From Streptacidiphilus jiangxiensis (lineage in GTDB: Bacteria; Actinomycetota; Actinomycetes; Streptomycetales; Streptomycetaceae): DNA of 64,000 nt. Shown in pieces: positions 33,076-42,142 of this stretch (its first letter is position 1; each line of letters starts with the position of its first letter). A program made the position numbers and the translations under genes. The notes below the pieces were generated by a model. The model saw only the letters and a program-made list of their open reading frames with translations, made no database searches and had not been told where the DNA came from. The stretch spans positions 690,833-754,832 of the forward strand of contig NZ_FOAZ01000001.1 of the NCBI RefSeq assembly GCF_900109465.1, in the 5' to 3' direction.

Positions 33076-35751
33076 GTGAAGGCAATCCGACGTTTCACGG
33101 TCCGCACCGTCCTGCCCGAACCGCTCCAGGCCCTCGGTGAGTTGGCGCTCAACCTGCGCTGGTCCTGGCATCCGGAGACGCGTGAGCTGTTCCGCTCGGT
33201 CGATCCCGAGGTGTGGGAGGCCACCGGCTGCGATCCGGTCCGCCTGCTCGGGGCGGTCTCCGGACAGCGGCTGTCGGCGCTCGCCGCCGACCGGCGCTTC
33301 CTGCGCCGGCTCCACGACGCCGAGGAGGACCTGCGCGACTACCTGACCGGTCCGCGCTGGTACCAGCAGCAGCGCGACCGCGAGCTGCCCGCCGCCATCG
33401 CCTACTTCTCGCCCGAGTTCGGCATCACCGCCGCCCTGCCGCAGTACTCCGGCGGCCTCGGCATCCTGGCCGGCGACCACCTCAAGGCCGCCAGTGACCT
33501 CGGCGTTCCCATCATCGGGGTCGGCCTGCTCTACCGCCACGGCTACTTCCGCCAGTCGCTCTCCCGCGAGGGCTGGCAGCAGGAGCGGTACCCGCTGCTC
33601 GACCCCAACGAACTCGCCGTCAGCCTGCTGCGCGAGGGCGACGGCAGCCCGAGCACCGTCGCCCTCGCCCTCCCGGGCGGGCGCGCGCTGCACGCGCAGA
33701 TCTGGAAGGCCCAGGTCGGCCGGGTGCCGCTGCTCATGCTCGACTCCGACATCGAGGAGAACGACGCCCGCGCCCGCGATGTGACCGACCGTCTCTACGG
33801 CGGCGGCAGCGAGCACCGGCTGCTCCAGGAGATGCTGCTCGGCATCGGCGGGGTGCGCGCGGTGCGCACCTTCTGCCGGCTGACCGGACACGCCGACCCC
33901 GAGGTCTTCCACACCAACGAGGGACATGCCGGCTTCCTCGGCGTGGAGCGGATCCGCGAACTCACCCGTCCGGGTGAGGAGGGCGGCGCCGGACTCGACT
34001 TCGACGCGGCCCTGGAGGCCGTCCGCGCCGGAACTCTGTTCACCACCCACACGCCCGTTCCCGCCGGGATCGACCGGTTCGAGCGGCAGCTGGTGCAGCG
34101 CCACTTCGCGAGCTCCGGTGCCGCGGGCGCCACCGAGGGGCTGCCCGGCGTGCCCGTCGAACGGGTGCTCGCGCTCGGCGCGGAGAGCTGGCCCGAGGGC
34201 GACCCGGCCCTGTTCAACATGGCTGCGATGGGTCTGCGCCTGGCCCAGCGCGCCAACGGCGTCAGCCTGCTGCACGGCCAGGTCAGCCGCGGCATGTTCA
34301 ACGGCCTGTGGCCGGGCTTCGACGCCGCCGAGGTGCCGATCACCTCGATCACCAACGGCGTCCACGCCCCGACCTGGATCGACCCGGAGGTGGTCCGCCT
34401 CGCCGCCCGCGAGATCGGCGCCGAGCGGATCGAGGACGCCATGGTGCTCGGCGAGTCCCGCCGCTGGGACGGGATCGACGCCATCGCCGACGGCGAGATC
34501 TGGGAGCTGCGCCGCCGCCTGCGCGCCCAGCTCGTCACCGAGGCCCGCGACCGCCTGCGCGCCTCCTGGCGTCAGCGCGGCATCGGCGACGCAGAGTTGG
34601 GCTGGACGGGTGACGTACTCGACCCGGACGTGCTGACCATCGGCTTCGCCCGGCGGGTGCCGTCCTACAAGCGCCTGACACTGATGCTCCGCGACCCGGA
34701 GCGGCTGCGTTCGCTGCTGCTGCACCCGACCCGCCCGATCCAGATCGTCGTCGCGGGGAAGGCCCACCCCGCCGACGACGGCGGCAAGGCACTGATCCAG
34801 AAGCTGGTCGCCTTCGCCGACGACCACGCGGTCCGGCACCGGATCGTCTTCCTGCCCGACTACGACATGGACATGGCCGCCAAGCTCTACCCGGGCTGCG
34901 ACGTCTGGCTCAACAACCCGCTCCGTCCGCTGGAAGCCTGCGGCACCTCCGGCATGAAGGCCGCGCTCAACGGTGCGCTCAACCTCTCCGTCCTCGACGG
35001 CTGGTGGGACGAGTGGTTCGACGGCGCCAACGGCTGGGCGATCCCCACCGCCGACGGCGAGGTCGACGAGGACCGCCGCGACGAGATCGAGTCCGGTGCG
35101 CTCTACGACCTGATCGAGCACCAGGTCGCGCCGCGCTTCTACGAGCGTGACGCGTCGGAGCTGCCGCGCCGCTGGATCCACATGGTCCGGCACACCCTCG
35201 TCACTCTCGGCCCCAAGGTGCTGGCCGGCCGGATGGTCCGCGAGTACGTCGAGCGTCTGTACGCCCCGGCGGCGGAGTCCCAGCGGGCGCTGGCCGCGGC
35301 GGGCGAGGGCGGCCTCGTCTTCGCGGGCGCCCGGGAGCTCGCGGAGTGGAAGGGCCGCATCCGGGCCCGTTGGTCCCAGGTCCGCGTCGAACATGTCGAG
35401 GCGGCGGGCGGCGCGGATGCACCGGAGCTCGGTTCGACCCTCACCCTCCGGGTCCAGGTGCACCTGGACGGGCTGGACCCGTCGGACGTGGACGTCCAGG
35501 CGGTCTCGGGCCGGGTGGACGAGTCGGACGTGATCTCCGAGGCCACCACCGTCTCCCTCAAGCCCGCCGACCGCGCCGACGTCGACGGCCGCTGGCGCTA
35601 CGAGGGCCCCCTCGAGCTCAGCCGCACGGGGCCGTTCGGCTACACGGTCCGCGTCCTGCCGAACCACCGGCTCCTCGCGACGGAGACCGAGGTGGGGTTG
35701 GTGGCCCTGCCGGTGGAGACCACCGGTCTCTCGGACGGCGTGCTGCGGTGA
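33076..35751 (+). CDS. glgP: Alpha-glucan (glycogen/maltosyl) phosphorylase
   Basis: Releases glucose-1-phosphate from alpha-1,4-glucan ends. The 891-residue protein belongs to the branch of glycogen phosphorylases with an N-terminal DUF3417 domain (about 1-120; ALNLRWSWHPETRELF). The core has YFSPEFGITAALPQYSGG, FHTNEGHAGFLGVERI, and the pyridoxal-phosphate lysine in EACGTSGMKAALNGA. A beta-rich C-terminal domain follows (about 770-891). GTG 33076 gives the family start VKAIRRFTVR; the upstream 24 codons look like promoter sequence. No strong ribosome site is seen. It is divergent from the glgE operon, so synthesis and breakdown genes share a control region. A terminator follows directly. 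Confidence 0.95.
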   Translation: MKAIRRFTVRTVLPEPLQALGELALNLRWSWHPETRELFRSVDPEVWEATGCDPVRLLGAVSGQRLSALAADRRFLRRLHDAEEDLRDYLTGPRWYQQQRDRELPAAIAYFSPEFGITAALPQYSGGLGILAGDHLKAASDLGVPIIGVGLLYRHGYFRQSLSREGWQQERYPLLDPNELAVSLLREGDGSPSTVALALPGGRALHAQIWKAQVGRVPLLMLDSDIEENDARARDVTDRLYGGGSEHRLLQEMLLGIGGVRAVRTFCRLTGHADPEVFHTNEGHAGFLGVERIRELTRPGEEGGAGLDFDAALEAVRAGTLFTTHTPVPAGIDRFERQLVQRHFASSGAAGATEGLPGVPVERVLALGAESWPEGDPALFNMAAMGLRLAQRANGVSLLHGQVSRGMFNGLWPGFDAAEVPITSITNGVHAPTWIDPEVVRLAAREIGAERIEDAMVLGESRRWDGIDAIADGEIWELRRRLRAQLVTEARDRLRASWRQRGIGDAELGWTGDVLDPDVLTIGFARRVPSYKRLTLMLRDPERLRSLLLHPTRPIQIVVAGKAHPADDGGKALIQKLVAFADDHAVRHRIVFLPDYDMDMAAKLYPGCDVWLNNPLRPLEACGTSGMKAALNGALNLSVLDGWWDEWFDGANGWAIPTADGEVDEDRRDEIESGALYDLIEHQVAPRFYERDASELPRRWIHMVRHTLVTLGPKVLAGRMVREYVERLYAPAAESQRALAAAGEGGLVFAGARELAEWKGRIRARWSQVRVEHVEAAGGADAPELGSTLTLRVQVHLDGLDPSDVDVQAVSGRVDESDVISEATTVSLKPADRADVDGRWRYEGPLELSRTGPFGYTVRVLPNHRLLATETEVGLVALPVETTGLSDGVLR

Positions 35752-35756
35752 CCATC

Positions 35757-35780
35757 GGGGGCGCGGGGAACCGCGCCCCC
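35757..35780 (+). terminator. Terminator of glgP
   Basis: A perfect 10-bp stem (GGGGGCGCGG / CCGCGCCCCC) with a GGAA loop begins 5 bp after the glgP stop. The sequence resembles the GGGGCGCGGGGAAC-type palindromes common between Streptomyces genes. Confidence 0.8.
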
Positions 35781-35841
35781 AGTGGTTAACCAAGAGGACA
35801 TGTCAAAGGTCTTCCCAGGTAAGGAATCGGTGAGCCAGACT

Positions 35842-35869
35842 TCTACGCGCGTTGTGCATCGCGCGTAGA
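35842..35869. promoter_or_regulatory. Perfect 10-bp dyad upstream of the 5'-nucleotidase gene
   Basis: The arms TCTACGCGCG and CGCGCGTAGA are separated by 8 nt (TTGTGCAT), ending 21 bp before the ATG at 35891. The dyad could be an operator or a 5'-UTR hairpin. No PHO-box repeat is evident, although such enzymes are often phosphate-regulated. Confidence 0.5.
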
Positions 35870-35890
35870 TACCTATGGTCTGGAGCCTTG

Positions 35891-37708
35891 ATGTCCCTGA
35901 AGCGCCGCGACTTCGTCGCCGGTACCGCTGCCGTCGCGGCGGGAGCCGCCGTCGCCGCCACCGCGTCCGCGAGCCCCGCCGCCGCGGCCGAGCAGCCGCA
36001 GCACCACAAGCCGGCGCTGACGCACACCTTCACAGTGCTCGGCACCACCGACGTGCACGGACACGCGGTCAACTGGGACTACTTCACCGACGCCGAGTAC
36101 GAGGACAAGGCGCAGAACGACGTCGGCCTGGCCAAGATCGCCACGCTTGTGTCGCAGATCCGCAAGGAGGTCGGCGAGGACCGTGTCCTGCTGATCGACG
36201 CCGGTGACATCATCCAGGGCACCCAGCTCAGCTACTACTACGCCCGGGTCGACCCGATCACCAAGAAGCCCGAGCACAAGGCGCCGCGCCACCCGATGGC
36301 GCTGGCCATGAACGCCATGAAGTACGACGCCGCAGCCGTCGGCAACCACGAGTTCAACTACGGCATCGACACCGTCCGCGCCTTCGAGCGGCAGCTCCAC
36401 TTCCCGCTGCTGGCCGCGAACGCCATCGACGCGAAGACCAACCGCCCGGCCTTCCCGCCCTACATCGTCAAGAAGCTGCGCGTGCCGCACGGCCCGCACA
36501 TCAAGGTCGGCATCCTGGGCCTGACCAACCCCGGCATCGCGATCTGGGACAAGGACAACGTCGCCGGGAAGATGACCTTCAACGGCATCCCGGAGCAGGC
36601 CGCCGTCTACGTCCCGCGCGTGCGCAGCGCCGGTGCGGACGTGGTGATCGTCTCCGCGCACTCGGGCATCGACGAGGCGACGTCCTGGGGCGACCAGCTG
36701 CCGTACGCCGAGGACGCGTCTGGTGCGATGGCCGCTCAGGTGCCGGGGATCGACGCGGTGCTGGTCGGTCACACGCACAAGGAGGTCCCGCAGCGCATCG
36801 TCGTCAACGAGGCCACCGGCAAGAACGTGGTGCTGTCCGAGCCGTACTGCTGGGGCTACCGCCTCACCCGGTTCGACTTCGAGGTGACGCTCGTCGACCA
36901 CGAGTGGCAGGTCACCTCCTGCACGGCGACCACGCTCAACAGCAACACCGTCGACGAGGACCCGCACATCGCCGCACTCGTCGCCAAGGAGCACGCGGCC
37001 GTCCGGGCCTACGTCAACCAGACGATCGGCACCTGCACCCAGGACCTGTCGATCGCCCGCGCGCCGTTCCAGTGCGTGCCGATCGTCGACCTGATCGCCA
37101 AGGTCCAGGTCGACACCGTCAAGGCCGGGCTGGCCGGCGGCAAGTACGCGAGCCTGCCGGTGCTGGCGCAGGCCGCGCCGTTCAACCGCACCGCCGACAT
37201 CCCGGCTGGGACCGTCCGGCTGCGCGACGCGGCCGGGCTCTACATCTACGAGAACACCCTCGAAGCCAAGCTGATGACGGGTGCCCAGATCCGGGACTAC
37301 CTGGAGTACACCGCGGAGTACTTCAACACCCTTGCGGTGGGTGCCCCGATCGACGAGTCGGCGCTGACCAACGCAGGCAGCCGTCCCGACTACAACTTCG
37401 ACGAGGTCTACGGCGTCTCGTACGACATCGACGTCTCGCAGCCGGTCGGCTCGCGGATCAAGAACCTGGTGCTCCAGGGCGCCCCGCTGGACGACCAGGC
37501 GCAGTTCGTCCTGGCGGTCAACAACTACCGTGCCAACGGCGGCGGCAACTTCCCGCACGTCGCGGACGCGCAGCTGGTCTGGAGCTCCTCGGACGAGATC
37601 CGCAACACGATCATCGCCTGGGTCAAGGCCAAGGGCGAGATCAACCCGAAGGACTTCTACGCGAACGGCTGGCGTCTGGTCCGCCAGGGCGCTCCGCTGT
37701 ATTCCTGA
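35891..37708 (+). CDS. Tat-exported bifunctional 5'-nucleotidase / 2',3'-cyclic phosphodiesterase family protein
   Basis: A 605-residue secreted metallophosphoesterase. The N-terminus MSLKRRDFVAG carries a twin-arginine motif followed by an Ala-rich signal segment ending ASPAAAAE. The catalytic domain has the calcineurin-like motifs GTTDVHGH, LIDAGDIIQG, GNHEFNYG, VSAHSG and GHTHKE, which bind two metal ions. The C-terminal 5'-nucleotidase domain (about 390-605) binds substrate, e.g. NFDEVYGVSYDID and NNYRANGGGNFP. It probably salvages phosphate and nucleosides outside the cell. ATG 35891 is chosen for the Tat signal. It is convergent with a small hypothetical gene; a 14-bp-stem terminator follows. 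Confidence 0.93.
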   Translation: MSLKRRDFVAGTAAVAAGAAVAATASASPAAAAEQPQHHKPALTHTFTVLGTTDVHGHAVNWDYFTDAEYEDKAQNDVGLAKIATLVSQIRKEVGEDRVLLIDAGDIIQGTQLSYYYARVDPITKKPEHKAPRHPMALAMNAMKYDAAAVGNHEFNYGIDTVRAFERQLHFPLLAANAIDAKTNRPAFPPYIVKKLRVPHGPHIKVGILGLTNPGIAIWDKDNVAGKMTFNGIPEQAAVYVPRVRSAGADVVIVSAHSGIDEATSWGDQLPYAEDASGAMAAQVPGIDAVLVGHTHKEVPQRIVVNEATGKNVVLSEPYCWGYRLTRFDFEVTLVDHEWQVTSCTATTLNSNTVDEDPHIAALVAKEHAAVRAYVNQTIGTCTQDLSIARAPFQCVPIVDLIAKVQVDTVKAGLAGGKYASLPVLAQAAPFNRTADIPAGTVRLRDAAGLYIYENTLEAKLMTGAQIRDYLEYTAEYFNTLAVGAPIDESALTNAGSRPDYNFDEVYGVSYDIDVSQPVGSRIKNLVLQGAPLDDQAQFVLAVNNYRANGGGNFPHVADAQLVWSSSDEIRNTIIAWVKAKGEINPKDFYANGWRLVRQGAPLYS

Positions 37709-38072
37709 CCTCCTGCCCGACCGCGCGCGGCCTCAGGCGTCTGAGGCCGCGCGCGGCGTCGTTCAGGATCGCGTCGCGCTGCGGACCGAGGAGGAACGGC
37801 AGCACCGTGCGCAGCGCCTCGGTCAACTCGTCCACGCGGGGCCGCGGGACGGGTGCGGACAGGCCGCAGGCGTTCCAGACCGCGGCGAGCGTGGCGCTCG
37901 GCCCCTCCGGCAGGCCCAGCACCAGGGCCGGCCCGTCCTCGACGGCGAGCCGCACGCTCAGGCCGTGGCCGCGGTAGACCAACCCGCCGGGTGTCTCCTC
38001 CGGTCCGCTCCACCCCTCGTCGACCAGGAACCCCAGCGCCCGCCGTCCGGCCGCGTCCGTCCGTCTTCGCAT
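37641..38072 (-). CDS. Small hypothetical protein, antisense-overlapping the nucleotidase end
   Basis: A 143-residue frame starting at ATG 38072 (MRRRTDAAGRRALGF). Residues about 1-105 look like a real compact soluble domain (VYRGHGLSVRLAVEDG, LPEGPSATLAAVWNACGL), of no family known to me. The last about 35 residues are encoded by the terminator hairpin at 37723-37754 and by the complement of the nucleotidase 3' end (68-bp overlap). This is odd and may mean that an original stop was lost by mutation or that the tail is not conserved. The start is not certain because no clear ribosome site precedes it; a much longer upstream frame (to 38519) was rejected. Confidence 0.6.
   Translation of the reverse strand: MRRRTDAAGRRALGFLVDEGWSGPEETPGGLVYRGHGLSVRLAVEDGPALVLGLPEGPSATLAAVWNACGLSAPVPRPRVDELTEALRTVLPFLLGPQRDAILNDAARGLRRLRPRAVGQEVRNTAERPGGPDASRSRRSPSG
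37723..37754. terminator. Bidirectional terminator after the 5'-nucleotidase gene
   Basis: A perfect 14-bp stem (GCGCGCGGCCTCAG / CTGAGGCCGCGCGC) with a GCGT loop starts 15 bp after the nucleotidase stop. It lies inside the reading frame of the convergent hypothetical gene (37641-38072). Confidence 0.8.
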
Positions 38073-38166
38073 GCGTTCATGCTGGCACCGCAGGTTCCAC
38101 TTGTCGCCGTCTCGGACCGTGGGCGGGGCCTCGTGGACTCTGTATTGCTCCATTAGAGTGACCGCC

Positions 38167-38241
38167 ATGACCCTGCTGGTGAGCCGCCGCCATGTCGACC
38201 ATGGCCTTGCCACCACCACGGGCTGTCGCCGCGTCAGCTGA
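38167..38241 (+). CDS. Putative leader peptide (RRHVD type), 24 aa
   Basis: A 24-codon open frame, ATG 38167 to TGA 38239-38241, reads MTLLVSRRHVD then HGLATTTGCRRVS. The SRRHVD core and a later Cys-Arg match the small leader peptides found in Streptomyces upstream of sulfur and cysteine genes, where ribosome movement is thought to sense cysteine supply. The stop codon lies inside a perfect 20-bp palindrome (38228-38247), fitting an attenuator. The start is only a few bases after a possible -10 box (TAGAGT, 38155-38160), so its mRNA would be nearly leaderless. The gene downstream encodes a secreted protein with no visible sulfur role. Confidence 0.7.
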   Translation: MTLLVSRRHVDHGLATTTGCRRVS

Positions 38242-38247
38242 CGCGGC
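38228..38247 (+). promoter_or_regulatory. 20-bp palindrome over the leader-peptide stop, candidate attenuator
   Basis: GCCGCGTCAG and CTGACGCGGC form a perfect palindrome covering the last leader codons and its TGA, followed by the pyrimidine-rich CTTCTCTC. In RNA it gives an 8-bp stem with an AGCT loop, which a ribosome stalled at the Cys codon would leave free to form. Confidence 0.55.
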
Positions 38248-38379
38248 CTTCTCTCGCCTCTGCTCCTCGTCGTCCTCCGCGAGGGCCGCCTCTCTCGTCC
38301 GAGCCGAGCGGCCCTTCCCGTCGTGTCCACGCGCGCGGCCGCGCGGCGTCCTTCCCTGTCCACAGGATCGGAATCCGCC

Positions 38380-39783
38380 ATGCGCCTGCGCATCACGCTG
38401 TCCACGTTCGCGGCCGTCGCCGCGCTCTCCGCCTTCGGCCCGCTGCCCCCGCAGAACCCGGCGACCGCCCCGAACGGCACCGCCACCATGCACGGCGACA
38501 GCGCCTCCAGCGACACCACGCCCTACCCGGGCCCGGGCAGCGGCGCGATCCACTGGAGTCGTACCGCTCTCGCTTCCGCGTGCCCGACCGTGGTGATCGG
38601 AAGCGACGGCCACCCCGTCGCGCTCTGCACCACCATCTTCGGGCAGACCCCGACCGTGCACCTGCTCGACCCGGCCGACGGCGCCGACCTCGCCTCGCTG
38701 TCGCTGCCCAAGGGAAGCCTCTTCGGTGGCGTCTACGCCTACCTGGACCAGTCGAACGCCCTGGTCGTGGTGGACGGCAACGACAACCTGCTCCGTATCG
38801 GGCACCACCTCGTGGGCGGTTCCTGGACGCTGACGGTTGACCAGTCGACCTCGCTCGCGGGAGCGCTGCCGTCCGGGGACACCGTCGTGGGGCTCAGCCC
38901 GGGCTGGGACGGCCGGGTCTGGTTCGCCACGACGGGCGGCGTCATCGGCACGGCCGACACCGCGACGGGCACGGTCCGGACCGTCGCGACCGGCGAGGGG
39001 ATCGAGAACAGCATCTCGACCGTCCCCGGCCACACCGCCGTCGCCACCGACCACGCGCTCTACCTGCTCGGCGAGGCCCCGGACGGCGCCCCGGTCGTCG
39101 ACTGGCGGGCGCCCTACGACCGCGGTCCGGGCCGCAAGCCGGGCCAGCTCAGCTGGGGCACGGGCGCGACCCCGAGCTTCTTCGGCCCCGGCCCCGACGG
39201 TGGCACGCAGTACGTCACCCTCACCGACAACGCGGCCCCGCACGAGAACCTGCTCGTCTACCGCGTCGCCGACGGCCCGACCCCGGTCTGCAGCACCCCC
39301 GTGCTGACCCAGTACACCGAGAGCGGCACCGAGGACGCCGTGATCGCCTCCGGCAGCAGCGTCTTCGTGACCAACACCTACGGCTACCCGTACCCCGCAC
39401 TCCCGGCAGGCGCGCCCGCGAGCGTGCCCTCCTCGGCGTCCTTTACCGGCGGCATGAGCCGCGTCGACCTGAACCCGGACGGCAACGGCTGCCACCTGGT
39501 CTGGAACAGCGACGTCGAGTCCGCCGCGCTGCCCCGACTCTCCCTCGCGGACGGGCTGATCCACACCCTCACCGCGGCCGGTCCAATGGGCACCGTCGGT
39601 GCGCAGACCTTCGCCTCCTACTCCTACGCCACGATCGACCCGGCGACGGGTGCACAGCTCTCCAGCTCCTGGATCGGCCTCGGCCTGCTCTACAACCCGC
39701 TCCAGATGACCGGCACCACCGCGCCGGACGGCACCCTCTACCAGGGCACCGAAACGGGCGTCCTGCGCATCACCCGCGGCTGA
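38380..39783 (+). CDS. Secreted beta-propeller-like protein
   Basis: A 467-residue exported protein. Residues 1-20 form a Sec-type signal (MRLRITLSTFAAVAALSAFG). The mature part has repeated beta-sheet blades with Gly/Asp-rich turns (VVVDGNDNLLRIG, GWDGRVWFATTGGVIG, LFQGTETGVLRI-like C-terminus), resembling SMP-30/PQQ-like or Gly-Asp propellers that bind ligands or act as lactonases. No catalytic residues can be named. Four or so cysteines may form disulphides outside the cell. ATG 38380 is used because it gives a clean signal peptide; GTG 38323 would place extra polar residues before it. It lies 138 bp downstream of the leader peptide and may be under its control. Confidence 0.75.
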   Translation: MRLRITLSTFAAVAALSAFGPLPPQNPATAPNGTATMHGDSASSDTTPYPGPGSGAIHWSRTALASACPTVVIGSDGHPVALCTTIFGQTPTVHLLDPADGADLASLSLPKGSLFGGVYAYLDQSNALVVVDGNDNLLRIGHHLVGGSWTLTVDQSTSLAGALPSGDTVVGLSPGWDGRVWFATTGGVIGTADTATGTVRTVATGEGIENSISTVPGHTAVATDHALYLLGEAPDGAPVVDWRAPYDRGPGRKPGQLSWGTGATPSFFGPGPDGGTQYVTLTDNAAPHENLLVYRVADGPTPVCSTPVLTQYTESGTEDAVIASGSSVFVTNTYGYPYPALPAGAPASVPSSASFTGGMSRVDLNPDGNGCHLVWNSDVESAALPRLSLADGLIHTLTAAGPMGTVGAQTFASYSYATIDPATGAQLSSSWIGLGLLYNPLQMTGTTAPDGTLYQGTETGVLRITRG

Positions 39784-39801
39784 ACGGCACCGGGCGGCCC
39801 G

Positions 39802-41964
39802 TCAGGACTTGTTGGGCAGGCCGCACCAGTGCCGGTCGGTGGGATACGTGGCGTCGCCCTGCACCTGCGCGACCGAGTACTCGTAGACGAGAACCAGGCA
39901 CGAGGACTCGGTCGTGGTGTCGATGGTCCCCGGATCCAGCGCGCCGGACGAGCCGCCGAGGACGAGGTCGACGCAGCTCTGCGTCGGGTCGTCCTGGGAC
40001 ACGTTGCCGCCTGCCGCGCTCGTGTCCAACTGGTCGACGGCGTCGGCGCAGTCGAGGGGCATGGCGACGGAGCCGAGCCGGAGGGCCGCCACGATCTGCT
40101 GCGCCTGAGCCTGTTGAGCGTTGGTCAGGGTGCCGTAGGTGTAGAGAAGATAGCGGGCATGCGGCAGGTACCAGACGGACTGGGTCGCCTTCCTGGTGCC
40201 GTTGTAGTCCGGCTCCTGGTCGGTGTGGACCCGCCAGGTCTGCGCGGGCAGGCCCGCCACGGTGGTGGACTGCGCTGCCCCGAGGTCGGTGACGGTCTGT
40301 GTCTGGGCGCTGCCGCCCGAGTCGGAGGGGCCTTGGGCGAAGCGGCCGTCGAGGATCCCGATGCCGTTGGCATTGGTGTCCCCGGTGACGGACGCGAGGC
40401 CCGGGGTGAACTCGACCGCGAGGCCCGAGGCACCGTCACCAGAAGCGGGGGCCAGCGACATGGCGAACTTGGTGTCGGTGCCGTCGTCGTAGGTCAGGCT
40501 CTCCGCGGGGATCTGGGTCACCACCCAGTCCCCGGGAACGGTCGCCTGCAGGCCGCCGAAGAAGCTCACCGTCTGGGCGGTGGGGCTGGGCGAGGCCGTC
40601 GGCGAGCCGGTGGGGCTCGGCGAGGCCGTCGGTGACGCGCCGGCGCTGGCGCTCGGGGACGGTGACGTGGACGTCGGCAGCCGCACGCTCGGCGCGGAGG
40701 CGCTCATGCCCGACCCGGGACCGGCCTCGCCGCCGTGGTGGTCGAGCGCGACCGCGCCGATCGCCGCGACGACCACGAGCAGCCCCGCGCCCCCGAGCGC
40801 GAGCGCTCGCGCGGCGGGCCGCCGCGTCGGGCGGCCCGGCATCGGCTCCCATGCGGTCGGCTGTGCATGGGCCTGCGGGTGCGCGTGCGGCGGAGCCGCA
40901 GGCGGTGCCCATCCGGCCGCGTACGTCGCGCCCGACGAGGGCGGAGCCGGCGGAGCGTCAGGGGCGTTGGCACGACGGCCGCTGTCGCTGTCGGAGCGTG
41001 GGAGCAGACGGGTCGGATCGGCGTCCGGGCCCGGCACGTTCCAGGCCCAGGGCGGGAGGACGACGGTCCCGGCCGCGGCTGCGGCGTCGGCTGCGGCCTC
41101 GGACTCGTTTCCGTTCGGCGCGGTCGCGTCCAGGCGGGTGTAGGCCAGGGTGGGGAAGACCGCGGTACCGGTCGGCTCGGCGAGGAGCGCCGCACAGCGC
41201 CTGGCCAGGTCGACGGCGGTGGGCCGCTCGTCCGGGCTCTTGTGCAGGGCCTCCGTCACCAGCGGCAGCAGGTGGCCCGGGACCGAGGACAGATCGGGTG
41301 CGGACGCCTCGATCCGATGGCTGATGCCCGTGGGCGAGCCGAAGGGATGCAGGCCCGACGCCGCGTAGGCGACGAGCATGCCCCAGGCGAACACGTCGGT
41401 GGCCTGCGTGGTGGCGCCGCTGCTCAGCTGCTCCGGTGCCATCCACATCGGGGTGCCGGTCCGGACCGAGGTGGCGGTGATGGCGGTGGCGTCCAGGTGG
41501 TGGGCGATGCCGAAGTCCAGGACCCGGGGTCCGTCGACGGCCAGGATCACGTTGGACGGTTTGAGATCCCGGTGCGCGATGCCGGCCGCGTGGACGCAGG
41601 AGAGCGCGTGCGCGACGGCGGTCGCGAAGGTGACCAGCTCCGCGCCGCCGAGCGGCCCGAGTTGGGCGACGTGCCGGTCCAGCGTGCGGCCGGGGATGTA
41701 CGGCATCGCCAGCCACGGCCGGTCCGCTGTCGGATCCGCGTCGGTGAGCGCCACCAGGAACGGGCCCTGGACCTTGCGCATCAGGGCGACCTCGCGGGCG
41801 AACCGGGCCCGGTAGCCCGGGTCGGCCGTATGGTCCGCCCCGAGCACCTTGACGGCGACGGGCGCGCCCCCTCGGGGATCGGACGCGAGGTAGACCGTCC
41901 CCATCCCGCCCGCTCCAAGCACCTGCCGCGGACGGTAGGGGCCTATCTGGTCCGGGACGTGCAC
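39802..41964 (-). CDS. Membrane Ser/Thr protein kinase with extracellular C-terminal domain
   Basis: A 720-residue PknB-type (Hanks) kinase. The kinase domain (about 8-265) has GAGGMGTVYLA, Lys39, HRDLKPSN (Asp133) and DFG at 150-152, with TPMWMAPEQ as activation/APE segment. A Pro/Ala-rich juxtamembrane region (about 270-380) leads to a single membrane helix near 385-410 (LALGGAGLLVVVAAIGAVAL). The exported part has a Ser/Pro/Thr linker and a domain with paired cysteines near the C-terminus. No PASTA repeats are seen, so the signal sensed is unknown. GTG 41964 has GGAGGGGG upstream; the longer frame was rejected. Confidence 0.92.
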   Translation of the reverse strand: MHVPDQIGPYRPRQVLGAGGMGTVYLASDPRGGAPVAVKVLGADHTADPGYRARFAREVALMRKVQGPFLVALTDADPTADRPWLAMPYIPGRTLDRHVAQLGPLGGAELVTFATAVAHALSCVHAAGIAHRDLKPSNVILAVDGPRVLDFGIAHHLDATAITATSVRTGTPMWMAPEQLSSGATTQATDVFAWGMLVAYAASGLHPFGSPTGISHRIEASAPDLSSVPGHLLPLVTEALHKSPDERPTAVDLARRCAALLAEPTGTAVFPTLAYTRLDATAPNGNESEAAADAAAAAGTVVLPPWAWNVPGPDADPTRLLPRSDSDSGRRANAPDAPPAPPSSGATYAAGWAPPAAPPHAHPQAHAQPTAWEPMPGRPTRRPAARALALGGAGLLVVVAAIGAVALDHHGGEAGPGSGMSASAPSVRLPTSTSPSPSASAGASPTASPSPTGSPTASPSPTAQTVSFFGGLQATVPGDWVVTQIPAESLTYDDGTDTKFAMSLAPASGDGASGLAVEFTPGLASVTGDTNANGIGILDGRFAQGPSDSGGSAQTQTVTDLGAAQSTTVAGLPAQTWRVHTDQEPDYNGTRKATQSVWYLPHARYLLYTYGTLTNAQQAQAQQIVAALRLGSVAMPLDCADAVDQLDTSAAGGNVSQDDPTQSCVDLVLGGSSGALDPGTIDTTTESSCLVLVYEYSVAQVQGDATYPTDRHWCGLPNKS
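40579..40638. repeat. Two 30-bp tandem repeats in the kinase linker
   Basis: A 30-bp unit starting GGTGGGGCT(g/c)GGCGAGGCC is present twice head-to-tail within the kinase gene. It encodes the Ser-Pro-Thr-rich extracytoplasmic linker on the minus strand. Confidence 0.65.
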
Positions 41965-42142
41965 GTACGAAACCCCCTCCGGAACAACACGCTTGAGCGC
42001 CGGCCCACGGGCTCGGGCACCGCATGCTATCCGGCTGCCCGGACGTCCATCCGCCGTATCGCTGTCCGAGGTATGCATTAGTGTTCGCGCGTTCGACCAG
42101 CACAGCCGACCGTCAGTTCCGTGCTCGTCCTGAGGACTTCCC

